Shown piece after piece: positions 27,101 through 42,100 of a DNA stretch of 64,000 bases. Source of the DNA: Owenia fusiformis (lineage: Eukaryota; Annelida; Polychaeta; Sabellida; Oweniidae); the NCBI GenBank assembly GCA_903813345.2, contig CAIIXF020000001.1:4092001-4156000 (forward strand), read 5' to 3'. The notes beneath the pieces are model-generated. The model saw nothing but the letters and a program-made list of their open reading frames with translations. It was not told the origin of the DNA and made no database searches. Position numbers and translations under genes: made by a program. The first letter of the stretch is position 1, and each line of letters starts with the position of its first letter.

Positions 27101-30100
27101 GATCCAGTGGCTGTTAACAATGTCGCCATGCAGGCCTTCACACTTGCCTGTCCTAATGGTATGTCAGCTTTCATCTTAGAATCCCTTCAATATATATGTA
27201 CAACAAAAGTTTTAGTTTGTGTTTCCATTTTGGTAAATCTTTTTTTCAAAATGACAAAAAAGAATGCCTTTTTTAATAAAATGTTAACTCTTTATTTTAT
27301 AATGTTCAAATCAAGTCAATTTATTTAACCAATTTGTTGTTCAGGAGCTAGAGATATGTTGATTCTTGGGTTATGCTGATTTCAGATTTACTCTTTGCCT
27401 CAGATGTTACTATTGTTGAAGATAATATGTTTGTTAGCAGTGAAAATATTGTAACGTTTGATGTAGCAATCACAAACACCAACCCAACACAGACCATCCC
27501 TGCTGCAACCGGAGAAAATGAAAACATCAATTTTGAGGTAAAAACATTGAGGTCATTTCATAGGAAGGAATATATATGATTTCTACATGATATTTTGATA
27601 AATCCTGGAGAAAATAAGTACCCTGAATGTTAATTTCATCTTTTCTAGTGAATTCCTGTTTAACCCTGACTAAAATAACATAAAACAAAACCTGTAAAGT
27701 GGAACATCTCTGTATTTGGAACACCTCCATAAGTGGAACACTTTTCAGTACAAAACATTGATACCTCTAAATTATTGAAAATGAACCTTTTTAAGTAGAA
27801 CACCTCCAAAGTGGAACACTATTTTGAGGTACAAAAGATGTTCTACTTACATTTTACTGATTTTACTGTTTAAGATTTTAGTATTTTTCCATCCTCCAAG
27901 TCATTAATACTGATTATACATATAACTATATCTCCCATAATGTCCAGGTTTTAAGTGGAAACACTGTACTACCAGTAAATGATATGAAGATAAGAGGAGT
28001 AGATAGGAATAAACTGAGCCAAGAACTTGCACCAATGCAGTCTGTCACGCTGTCTGAGGTCAAGGTCACTGTGGAAGTAGATGCGAGTAATTGTGTTGTG
28101 ATCTCCAATAATGGGTAAGTCTTTATTTTTTATTATATTTCACTTACTTTTAAAAGAGTGATGCATGGACTGTTGAGTGCAATATGGCAATTACATGTTC
28201 ATTTAAAAGAGGGGGCTAATCTATAATGATTATGGTCATGGTCAATACATTTCAGTTGATACTAACACAAAATATATTTTAAAATTACTTTCCAATTTAG
28301 GTTGAGCATCCGTGTAAAGGCTGGGTTAGGTATGCAAGTTGGCCTGGTTGATAGAGTGCTACACAACAATGTAAGAACCAAGGCAACTGTCGAGTGTGGT
28401 GTGGATACCATAGATCTGTCAGTTAACAGCTTTGCACCCTCTGGCACTATGGAAGCTGAAGCTGGATACTTTGGGAAGATGACATTCGACTTAACAGTGC
28501 AGGTGATAGTTATAATATGAGATATAACGGAAGAGTTATGTATAAGTTCATGTTGAATATATATAAATTTGAATTTAGAGAAGTATGATTTCAAATGAAG
28601 TAAATGTAGACCCGGAGATGTAGATTGTAAAATATAAGAATAAATGATTGGTCAAAATCAAAGATCATGTGATCATGATGTCATCAACAGAATTAGCCAA
28701 GAAACAAGTTGTATGTCCATCAGTGGAATTCTTTATTTTCATCACTAGCAGTAGCAGAACTTTCTGTATTCCAAATATTTCTTGACAAAGGTGACGTCTG
28801 CTTGACTCTGGCATTTTAAAGTGTTTATATTTGAAATTGCCTCAACAAGTCAACTATTTGTTATTGTTTTTCAGGCTGATCTTGGTGGCAGTTTCAGTTA
28901 TGCTGCTGAGAGTAATGCTCATTTTGTGTACACATTGTGGCTGTCTCTAGATGCCACATTGGATATGAGCATGGATAAAAATCTCAACTATGATCCTACT
29001 TCTGTAGCTGCCCTAAATACTGAACTCTCTAAAGAGCTAACCGCCTCTGGTACATTTGATCTGAATTCTGGTGCTGGTGATGAAGTCGTGAGTATACTAT
29101 GTTTAACATTATGTAGATGAATGGGGTAGGCCAAGACAAGTAGTCATCCATAAGGAATTACTACAAATTCCAAGTACTAAAAAGATTACTGTAAGTTTAT
29201 ATCATTTGGGAATATTTTATTGACAAAGTTACACCTTTTTTTTCAACACCGTTTTATTTGTGAATTCTCGAAAAATGTCACAAAGTGCTTAGTTATCTGT
29301 AATCTGATAGAAGAAACCCAAGTATATTGGAATAAGTAAAAAGTGCAGTAGTTATTTCCAGCAAAATACTTTTTATCAAATGAAAATTTTAATAGACATT
29401 CATTGAGTTCATAGAGAAACATGTTGTTTGAATCATATTCAATTTGGATCTTTATTGTGTAATGTTGATGTATTTCAGTTGTTCCCAATGGAGGTCAGTG
29501 CCACCTATTGTGGGAGTGTCTACTTGATTGTGGAAATAGATTCTGGGGACAACCAGGCAGAGTCTGATGAAACAAACAACTATAATGCCCAGCCTATCAC
29601 ACTATCATGTGGCAGTGGTGAGTATTAAGCCTTTTAATATGATAAGTTTCAATGCTCTTAATCTGGTATTAATCCTTTCTAATATGTACAAATACTAAAC
29701 CTCTTAATGTGACAAGTATGAACTGTTTGTCATCTGATCAAGTATGCACCCTCTCAATCTAGATAATGGTTGATTGATTTTTCATTAACATATGTTTTTG
29801 ACAAGTGCACAATCAGCAGACACCAGGGAAATGTCTTTTTGTGAGAATTCTCAATGACAGCCTGATAAGAGTGAAAGTGCTGTTTGACAAATAATGATCA
29901 AATTATTTCACAATCCATTATTGTGAATGACACATGGAACACTACTGATGTGGCCAACTAAAATATCTTGCTTTTTCTAGATATATACATAATGTATATT
30001 GTCTCTAAAAATCTAAAAATGAACTATTCCAGATACCTATGCAATAGAGGGCGTCACTGTGTATTCTCAAGCTGTCTACTTCCCTGGGTACCCTGCAGAA

Positions 30101-33100
30101 TTGAGGTTTGATGCCTCAGTTGTCAATGTTAAAGGAGAACAGATACCAGCAGCAACTGATCCTGATGTTAACTTTGAATTTAAGGTAAGTGGTGTCCATC
30201 CAACCATCAACTCATCTGTCTGTCTCTCTGTCTGTCCATCTGTCTGTTCATGCATCAGCAATTTTGTTTGTTTGTTATCATTATAATTTTCACAATGTAA
30301 GCCAGCCCACTGCCAAATGGTGCCATATTTATCATCTCTTCACATCATTTTTATAGGTATATGCACAAATGGGAAACACATTTGACAAAGGTAAAGCAGT
30401 TGATGTCACACCTACATGGCCAGAGAATGGTGCTCAGGAGAGCTATTTCTCAGATGCACATGAGGATGCAACAAGTCTCACATTCACTAACAGATATGGC
30501 CAGATCCTCCTGGTACAAAGTGTTTGCGATATGCACGTGAACCACTTACTAATTGGTGTCAGGTACAAGAGAGAGGAGACAAAGGAATGCGTCATTAGCA
30601 ACAATTTTGCTGCATTTCCCATATCATGTGGAAGCTCAGGTAATCAACAATTGCATATAATGTAACAATTTTCATAATTTTTCCCAGTTTTCTGCAAGTT
30701 AAAATGATGTTTCTAGAAGTGAAATAGTGAATTCTTCAAATGTTAAATGCAAATTCTGTGGAACCGGAGAATCAAAGAAGTCTTTATCAAAGAAACCATA
30801 TATATATCAAGTTTCATTCAAGACACCTTAGATGCAGCACAGTACTTGATCTGTACATGTATTTTTGAACACAGAATTCAAAAGAAAGATTTGATCAGTA
30901 ACAGTTCTCTATGAAAGGATTTCCATGTACATGTGTCTTATGTATTACTGAAAACAATTTTATATTTTACAGACACAACTGATTTATATATTGCCAGAGA
31001 CCGACTTGGCAATGAACAAGGTAGTTTTATGTTGGACTTGGATAAGACAATCACATTAGGACAGCCAAAGCCATTTGGTTTAAAGATTGGAGTTACTGTT
31101 GGAGGTAGGCTGAATATCTCAATTACCTTTCTATTTCTTTTTAAGAACATATTTTTTAAAATGGGCTAATTTGCAAATTGAGAAATAGAGAATTTTAAAA
31201 AATCTCTTGTATTGAAAAACATGTATAAAGGGAACAGGATTCAACATTTACAAGTCTTTTTTCTTAAGCATCAAATACATGTAGCATCATATCAAAACAT
31301 TATTCAATTGAATAATTTCTTGTGAAATACATATATATAATAGGATATACATGTACAGTATTGTGCCAACTAAATGGTTTAATTTGATGAGCATTAAGTA
31401 AAATACACATTTTTTCAGACATCTTAGTCTTGAAATATTGCATAGCTTATCATATTTTAGTGTTTACTATGATTCTCACTCTGTTCATTTACTTAGGTAA
31501 TGGTGGCTGGAATGCATCTGAGACAGAAGGTCCCCCTATATTCACTTATACATTCACTGTTCAGTCTGGTGATAAAAGTAAAGTCATCCCCTATGCTATC
31601 AACAAGCAAGTGATCAATGCCGAAGTTAAGAGCTCTGTGGAGCTAGACTTAGGTAAGTGATCAATGCTGAAATTAGAAACTCCATGTTGCTAGTGACCTA
31701 TGTAAGTGATCCATGGAGCTAGGCCTACATGTAGTTAAGAGCTCCATGGAGCTAGGCCTACACGTAGTTAAGAGCTCCATGGAGCTAGGCCTACATGTAG
31801 TTAAGAGCTCCGTGGAGCTAGGCCTACATGTAGTTAACAGCTTGGTTTAGCTGAAATCAAATTTTGTCCACCATCTTGAATGATGGTAACTCCAGTTTGT
31901 ATCATTCTGCTATGGACTAATGAAAACAATTTTTCCAACTTTTAGCTGTCAGTTTGACCTGAATAGCAAACATTAGGATTTCATTATTTATGTTTTGTAT
32001 TGTAGCGGGAGAGCTATTGCTTGGTGTAGCAGGTTTCTTAGAGCTATGTACAGGTGATCTATCTCTTAAGCTCACCCTGGACACCAATGATGATATCAGT
32101 GAAACTGATGAAGCAAACAATGAAAGAGTTATTGAAAATGTAACAATTGTGGATGATGGAAGTGGCGTATGTTCAGGTAATATTCTTGCAAGTTCATGGT
32201 CTGCAGGAAAATTTATTCGCTTATCATTTTTAATGTTATTCTGAAGGATAATTGGCCCAAAAATGACAATAGTATTAGAACGTTTTTCCCTGTTCTTTCA
32301 TAACAAACCTCTCAAGTAAGATGGAACAAAATGTTTTAGAATTTTTTATTCAATTATTTATTTGGAAATTACAGTGTCACCCAAATTGGTATATTCATTT
32401 AAGATAGGATATATAGGATTATATAGGACATAACATCATTAGCAGATTTAGGCTTCTACTTCATACATGTATATTCATATCGATTGTATTTGATTATTTC
32501 CAGATAGTCTCGACATAAGCATTAACAGCTTTAGGCTGCTACCCCCACTCCAAGCCTCCTTTGATACAGATACCACCATCAACTTTGAATTTGAGTTTAA
32601 TATCGGGGCAGGTCCATCCTCCACAGTTGCATTCCCCAATTCCTTCAATTACAAATTGATGCTCTCTAGTTTCCCTGGACTCGCAGATGATAGCCAGCCT
32701 TGGGTGAATGATATATCAGGATCTGAGGGAACCGTCTCAGATGTCAATTCAACTCTAGTGACTGGTACGGTGTGATTGTTTTATATTCCCTTGATTACTC
32801 TACTAACTGTAAAAGAAATACTACAGAATGGTACAGTTGAAGCTCTCTGTGGGAACACCTTTCTATAAATACACCTCTCTTTCTGGAATAATTTTTAATA
32901 TTCAAATTCCTTTGAATAACATCGGTAATGAACAACGCCTGTAAGGAATACCTGTCTCCAGGGAACAATTTTGTACAGAAATGAGTATGGAAGGTGTTTC
33001 ATACACAGATTTTAGAGTATGTCTAAGTGTAGCCCTCCGGAATAAAATCTCTGAAGTCTTGAGATATAAACTATTCATGAGTCCTGTCGATGCTTTTACA

Positions 33101-36100
33101 AAACCCATTGGTAAAAAATTGATAAACAAATTGAATTTGAAAATTCATGCAAATAGAATAAAGAATAAAAGATTTGTTAAGGCATATGTAATATCAATTA
33201 TTGAAAGTACTTGTTAATGTAATAACTATTCAATTTTTCAGGCTCATTCAGTATATCTGTGAGTGGCAGTGACCAAATGAATCAGATGTACTGTCGACCA
33301 GGTACATACATTTATGTGATGGTAGACAGCGGCAAAACAGTGGATGAAGCGGATGATTCAAATAACTTTGCTTGGAAGCAAATCTCCCTGAACTGCCCTG
33401 GAATACAAGGTATATACAAATATGTAGTCAAGAATTGTTCTTGTCGAGTAAATTGTCACGATCTGTTACAATCTCACAATATGTAAGTAGCCCAGTCTTA
33501 GGGTTAATTCCTACACACAGCATTGAATTTAGCACACTTACTTTCATGTCTGTATCTGGTTTGCTACATTGCATGTACACTGATTATTATTGGTCATACC
33601 TCGAGGGAATCATTCCTCAAGGGACTCCATGGTCACCAGAGTTAATATTAGCGATGTCATCAATACACTACAGTGATGTATAAAAGGCCAAAACATATAA
33701 AAGGAAAAGCTGAATAACCGAACACCTTTCTTATCAAGACACCGCTGAATTGGCCAGGCCCAGTAGTGTTCAGATTAGACAGATTTACTGTATACTTATT
33801 ATTCTTTGATTTTTATTTTTAGGTTTCTCTCTGATTGCATTTGATATATTTACGTCTCAACATGACAATAAGATAACAGATGGCGAAAATGTTATCACAT
33901 TCACAACCACAGTCCAGAACATTGGAGTGACCATGCCAGCGGGGAGTTCTCCTAATTACAAGTTCCAAGTTTACATAGCTGATGATAATCAGATGGAGAA
34001 TGGAATAGAACTTACTGTGAATAGTTTTGATGGTGATGAACCTAGAGATACAGAGATGCTCACTGCTGCAATCAATTTTTTCGGGAACATAACTTGTGAA
34101 TTTGAGATGACAAATGAACAGTGTGTTGGTAAGTGAAATTATAGTGGAATGGGATTTGGTTTTTAGACATCATCACTATGAAATTAGGTGTATAAAGTAC
34201 CTTGATAAAAATGCTATACAGTTTCTGTTATATATATATATCCCTACACATCTTGCATACTTCCCTCCACAAGGATTTCATTAACTTTAATTGTGTTTTA
34301 CAATTGTTAACATTTTTTTTACAAATGTTTATAATTTGTTTAATAATTGAATGTACAGTTTGAAATGCATCATTGCATCAGATATGTATTAGATAAATAG
34401 AAAAATCGATGATTTTTTCCTGTGATATCATCTAAATCCACTCAATATCTGCAGTACAGTATCTGCACTCATTCTCTGCACTCTTTCATCTAGATATTAA
34501 TATTGAATCATGGATAGAAATGATGTAACTCAAAGCCATATTGCATTTATATCCTCTACTTATTTCAGGTAAGACCTACTTGTGCCTGAAGGCTGTAGAA
34601 GATACAGGGCTCACTGCAGACTGGGACCAATTTGATGGTGATAACTTCCAATGTATGGATTTCCAAAATAGCCACATTGGTCTGGATTGTGCTAGGGGTG
34701 AGTAATATTATGACAACATCCATAGGCCTTATTGTGCAAGAGGTAAATAATATAAATAACATAACACCCATTTGGTGATAGAACCATACAACACTGCTTC
34801 AGCTATGGTGCCATATGGTGCCATGATTTCACTTTACGGATTGGGGGTGTATTAAATCCTTTCTCATTTATTTTCATGCTTTCAGACATCTCTGTTGACT
34901 TGGTGGCCATTAGTCCCATTAAAGTGATGGGTCTCTACCAGGACACAAAAGTACCCATAGACTTCAACTCCACAATTACTCTCATGGGAACAGAGATTCC
35001 AGCATCTGACCTTCCCCACATTGGCCTAGAATTCTACCTGACTGATGACTCCAGCAGTCTCACTCCGAGTGACATCAATGAAGGAGCAGAAATCAAACTG
35101 AGTGGATCATCTGATGTTATGATTGACCAGGAGTCCTACGAGAGACTAAAAGGGTCACTAGAGAATATGGGGGAGTATACAGTCATTGGGAACACCGAGA
35201 TTGAGATAGCATCCGATTGGTGCAGTCATGATCCCTTGTTTGTCTGCATGAAGTATGTTATACGTGATGACTTTCATGTAGACTTTAGGGAGGGGGATGA
35301 GACCAATGATTTTGACTGCATTAATGTAACAGCACTGGTTCTTTGTACTGATGGTAAGTGAATCCATCAATTAACTTAAGTTTTTATCATGTATGAGGTA
35401 ACTTTAAGGACTAACACATAAACACAAGCTTGGACATGGCTGCCAAATCTGAAGAATCAGTAAAATACCCTTTTTGTATCTGACCATATCTTTAAATATA
35501 TGAGTATGCTATAGACTGAAAAAAGGAAACCACACTGTAAAATAAGTCAGTGTAGAAAACTTTATTCCGACTCATTTCTTTTTTTTCTACATACATACAG
35601 TATACATGTATAAAAAAATTGAGTGTATTTACCATGGTTTTTCCAGCCACACGTGATCTTTCACCCATTAAGTTTAACTTCTGGGACACTGATATTGAAA
35701 TGGACTCGGGGCACAGATTTGAGTTATTGGTAGATGTAGACCTGAGGGGCAATGTGACTACTGAACCTCTGTGGTTTGAGTCCAAAATATACCTGTCAGT
35801 GGATCGGGTATTGGATGCAATGGATACCCAGGTATGTACACAATCCTTATTTCTGTTACTATAGCAACATTATCTGATTCTGGGGATAGATTTATGTGGG
35901 GTGAGAAAATATGATGCGTGAGTTTCAAAGAACCCTTAAAGTTTTTTTGAATGTTACAGCCTGTATTGTATGCTGATATGTCCAATTAGAAATAATATGA
36001 CATTTCAGATACCATATGTGGGATTTAAATATGGCTTGGCAAAGGATGAGATGCAACGTCCCCTTGTGCAGGGGAAACACACGTTTAACATGGGGAGTGT

Positions 36101-39100
36101 ACCTCTAGTGATTCCCAGTGGGGTGGAAGAGAAATATTGTGGACACACATACCTTATTGTGCAAGTGGATACAGGTATGCAAAGGACATGCCTTTATTTG
36201 GAGAAATGGCATCAAAATCAATAGAAATATTGACGTTTTTTGCCTCAGTATATTACCTAAAGCTTATGTTAATTAAATCAGCAATCAACAACTGAAACTT
36301 TTAGTGAGGTACATGCACCTAGAATTAATTATTACTGATGTATAACAGGATACACAGTGACCCACTATGGGATACAGATGTTTTCCATTTATATTTCACA
36401 AAAACCCACATGCAAACTCCTGAATGTTTTTTTATGCTGTTGACTATGTTGTAGATGTTGATGACCCTATTGCTGAGAGATATGAAAACAACAATGAGAA
36501 GTCCACAGCTATCAACTTATATTGTCCCCGAGACAATTTTGTCATGTCAGACATTGACATTGAGGTTGAGAAACCTCTATGGCCTGGCTCCCCAGCTGAT
36601 ATAAACTTGGATGTTACCATAAGGAATGTGGGAGAAGATCTACCATTGGCAACCAGATATCTCCCTCATTATGTGCTTAAAGTGTATGCTTCTGATGGGC
36701 TGAGTTATATGGACTCTAATAAAGTTAATGTTACCCCAATTCAGGGATGGACATACCCAGAGAAACTTTACTATTCTGCTATGCCTACTGGAGATGTGCA
36801 TATTTTGAAAGATTTAAAGGTAAAGAAAGTGAGCTGATTACAACTCGATGTACATGCAGAATGCACATGTAACTGGTGCTTATTTCAATTTTGACCTGTT
36901 GATCTGAAATCCATACCATTTGGATCTATATACAAAGCTTTGTTGTCTTTTCAGGGTCAATTGAACTTTGCGGATATTGATGTGAGTGTCTGTGAGTCTA
37001 TGGCATTTATATTGGTGTGTGTAGAGAAACCAGGTGATCCCACAACAGAAACCATTCTGCACAATAACTGTAAAGCTGTCAAGATAGAGGATGATGATAA
37101 AAATTGTGAAGCCAGAGATGGTATGTTCCTTGTCCATTTTGAACCATTCCTTTCTTTTAAAAAAACATTGGATCACATATTTTGTGATGGGGTGTATAAT
37201 GTAGGTAAGGTAAAATAGATAAGCTGAAATAAGATATGAGGAGTATATTAAAATGAAGTATACTACTGATATTCCAGGGATCTCATATAGACATCACAAT
37301 TTTGATGAATCCAGGAAAACCAAAGAAAAAGGAAATTATTAATTGTGAGGACATATTGTTGAAGTTTCAAAGTTGAAGAACTGAAGTAAAAGGCATATTA
37401 CTAAGAAACTACATGATGATAGCTAGATAATACACATGATATAAACAATGTGAACGTGTACAATATTTTATTATCATAACTGAACTTTGCTTGATACAGG
37501 TGTTCATATTTCCAGGTCAGAGGGACATAGAACTGATTGACTTTAGGCTCCCTTCAGCTGTCTCTCCTTTGGACACAATTGACATTTCCCTGGTGATTAG
37601 CATGGATGTCCAGCCCAATGCTAGGCCTATAGTGCAAGGAGACTTCATCTCAGCTATATTCTTATCTCTAGATGAGGAGTTGAATGTAACACAGGATTAT
37701 AAATGGATCCAGTTAGCAAATAATGCATGTAAGTATATATCTTCATACTTCCTGTACACTATGAAATGTGTTTCAAATTAAATGTGTCAGATACTCATAT
37801 TTCAAGTATTTCGATAAGATCATTGGTTCAATGTTTGCATAATTTTGTAATTTTCAATGTGTTTAACCACCTCATCATTTCAATTGTTTTGCCTTAGAGG
37901 AAAACACAAAATCTCTTGAAATTTGAAATAATGTTAATAATAAATCTCTTTGACAGCTGCACAGCGTGGTGAGAGGAAGTTTGCTGACATAAGCCAGAAT
38001 GAAGTAACGCTAACTGAGCTTGGATTTGCAACCCTGTGTGGAGATGTGTTCGTATTCTTCCTCTTAGATAGTGAACAAGACATTGAAGAATACAAGGAGA
38101 ATAATAACTATGCTATGCGAAGTCTTGCTATACTATGTGAGAATGGTATGTACAAGTATAAGTTAATCTTTTATTACTGATTTCATTTAAGCCTTTGACT
38201 TGTAATTGACCTTGAACTATTGTGACCTCAGAATTGGTAATACAAACCTATTACATTCTGTGACTTCATCAACTTGTATTTCACTGTTTCAGATCAACTT
38301 TCACTGTCCAATGTAAAAATGTCTACTGAGTTTGATCAGGTTTTTACTGGCCATCCGACTCCATATGAACTCCAGGTAGACGTGATGTGTACACAGGCAT
38401 ATTGCAACTATGTAAGATCCACAGAGAATGTGAAATTCCTTATCGGGACATTGTTTGATGAAAGTGATGTAGCTCCTCTACCCTTGTTTGATGTGGATGA
38501 GTTAAATATAGGTGTAATTGGAAGTAATGTTAGGAGTGTAGAACCCAGCTTGGGTGCAGAATTTCATGGTCACAGAGCAATACAGTAAGTTGAAATTTAG
38601 GATTCTGTATGATTTTAACAATGTATGATTTTCACATCTTTATACTGTACATGTATGTGTTAAATTACTTTCAAAACATAGTACAGTGAAACCTGTAAAC
38701 TGGAACACCTCTGTTAGTGGAACACTTCAGAGTCCCAAGACCAACTGACTTCATGTTAAATTAACCTCTCTTAGTGGAACACTTTTTGGAGGTGCCGAAT
38801 GTGTTCGACTAAGAGGTTTTACTGTACTACATATTTTAAGTTACCGTATCAATTACAAAACCCACTAAGAAAGAGAAACATCTACGAGTACAACCTGTAA
38901 TGATCAAACAAGGAAAAACTACTTTGAAATATCTACTCCAATTTAAGGAGGTACTCCATCAAAGGTGAGATTGAGCTGCCAGCTGATAGATGTAGAGAGG
39001 ATGGGACAGCCACCCTGAACATTCTTGTTGATTTTGGCTCCTCGCTGTCAGATGAGAGTGACATTGTACAGATGAACAACTACAGAGATATCATCATTAA

Positions 39101-42100
39101 ATGTGGACCTGGTGAGTACATATAGATCACAGCTTTTATGACATCACCAAGATGTGTTGACATATTGTTGTGGTATTGGGTTTGGTTTCTGTAACAATCA
39201 TTACACTTATCTAGATGGTTACATTTTGTCATGTTGATGTATAACTTATCATGCAATCTAATTCTTATGAATATTATTGTGTGTGCATATTTATTGTACA
39301 ACTTCAAGAGGTCTAGAGGCATGTCAGGGCAATTTATGCTTTGTCAGGTTGAGATGCTTGCACCAACATTCTAGACCAGAGGAACCAACAGCTTAACCTG
39401 AACAAATGACAAACTTTAACAACAGTTACTTTAGCTATGGGTCACACACCGACTCGACTCTTGTAATTTCATACCACTATGTTTTAGTTAAAGCTATGAG
39501 AGATCTAGTGGCCCACCCTGTAAAAGTCCTAGGTGGTGAAACACTCCATTCTGGTCGCCCTGTATACTTTAGTCTTCCTATTGAACTGAGGGGCACACCT
39601 CTAAACCCAATGAATGCTGCTCCTAATGCAACCAGGTAAACCTCTGCTATATTAAACTGTTAATAGTTGTAATTGGCACTCTAAATAGCAAATATCCGTA
39701 AATATATATCTTGTCATCCCGATTCCAGGAAATCTACTTAATGGATTTATTTCTAGAGCTAATTGACTTTTTGGCAGCCATCTTGCATTCTGGTGGCCAT
39801 TTTGGATGTTCTTAGATTAATCTTGTCATCTTAATTCCTGGAAAACTGCTTAACGGATTTACTTGAAATTTTACACATGTTACATGGTAAGAAGTTCTAG
39901 AACTGATTAACTTTTTGGTGGCCATCTTGCTTTCTGGGTCATCAAACCCACACTGCTATGTTTCAGGTACGATATTGTTCACCCTGTGAATTCATTTCAG
40001 GTTTCAGTTTAGTTTCTATTTGTCAGAGGATGACAAATTATCAGTTGATGACTTGAAGATGATGTATAAACCTTCAACCAGTATAAGCAGAATGATGGGT
40101 CTAGGCCTCCAACAAGGTCTCACAACTCTTAAGGAAACATTCTATGGTCAGTACTGTTTTTGAATTAATATGTCTGTTAAAACATAAGGTGTGAATCTCA
40201 GCTCTTCAGCAAAATTCTATCTAATCAAAATCAGTATCTAATTGATGTCATAGGAAAAGAACATCAGACTTAATAATTATGTCACCACCAAAAAGTGGTG
40301 ACATATTGTTATGGTCTCCGTTTTTTTTGTGGCGGCAGTTGGCGATCAGTGGTTGGCGTCTGTTACAAATTCTTAAAACTTCCAATAACTTAACAAATAC
40401 TGTTTAGACTGACTTCAGTTTTTTTCAAAATCTTCTGCAAGTTTTCAGAAGTTCAAATCTGACTTAAGATTTTAGATTTGACCTTCATTGACCTTCTTAA
40501 GGTCAAAAAAGATCTTATTTCAACTTGCTTCAAATTGACCAACTTTTTTTCAAAATCATCTTCAGGCTATCAGAAGTTCAACTTGCTTCAAATTGACCAA
40601 TTTTTTTTCAAAATCATCGACAAGTTATCAGAAGTTCAAATCTGACTATTGATAGACCTTCAATGACATTCTCAAGATCAAAAAAAGATTTGACCTTCAA
40701 TGACCTTCTCAAGGTCAAAAATGTATTTTTTCAACTTGCTTCAAATTGACCATTTTTTATCAAAATCATCTACAAGTTCTCAGAAATTCAAATCTGACTT
40801 AAGATTGAACTCATAATATTGTGAGCAACTACATTGTAGGTGGTGATATTTTGTCATGTTAATGCCTTGTTTACATCTTTTATGAAGGTTTTGTTAATAA
40901 TCCCAGTACAATATTAGAATGTTAACTAACACCAGGCCTTGAAAGTGAAGTGTATTTTCATATTTTTGTAGATATTCAATGTTCTGTACAAAGGGTTTTT
41001 CCTAAACCATGAACTCAAATATTGGCTATTAACCCCCTTTCGTTCACGATGTACATTTCTAGAATATTTTCATATTTATCATATTCTTTACATGTATTAT
41101 TAGGTATTAGACTCCCAAATGATCAGTGTGGTAAACAGTTCTTCATTACCTATATTGATGACATGGATGACATCAAGGAGATCTCAGAGAACAACAACAT
41201 GGCTGTCACACCTGTCACCATTCACTGTCAGGGAGGTGAGTAACTGGGTAGAACAACAAGCAAAAAGTAAATGTTAATCCCTTGGTATATTTTCACACAT
41301 GGCATATATGCATGTACAATTCTGTAAAACTAATACAATAATGGCAGATCCAATCTTATCTCTTCTGACAAGCTATATCTCAATTGAACTGAGTCAGACA
41401 AAGTTAAAAATTAAGTTGTCAATGCTTGTGTTTTTTCACTTTTTACTTCCATACATATCATATTGTACTTATTTACTACCAATTGTTAAACTTAATTGAT
41501 AATATGAAGAACACATATTTTTTAAATGTTTCTATGTTTTAGATTTGATTGAGCTGTATGATTTAACAGTATATGACTCACCATACACCCTCTGGAACAC
41601 TCACGAATACACATTTAACTTTGATGCTATCCTGAAAAATACTGGACCATCAGACATTGGAGGCTCTTTTGAAACAATGTATGACTGGGTTGTTCTTTTG
41701 TCAGAAAATACTGAACCAGATTTTCGTGATGACATCATCATCAGACCAGATGTTAAGATTACAGAGAAGACTGAGGATGTGATCAGAAAGGGACTTAAAA
41801 GAGGGGACACTGTGAGGTTGAATGATATGACTGCAACGTTAAGCGTTCCTGAATCTCAATGCAATTTGACAACTGTGAACTATCTTTTGATTGGTGTTCT
41901 CATAAACAATGCTGAATTAGGCACGCTCGAGGATCTTATAAAGAACAACTTTAGACCGCATAAGTTGAACGTTGAGTGTCGCCCAGGTGTTGATTTATCC
42001 ATAAAAGCTTTCTCAATACCCTCTGATACATCTCTGGGAGTGGAGACTGATTTTGAACTGATTGTTGAAGCCACTATAGAGGGTGACGCCGATCCTATTG

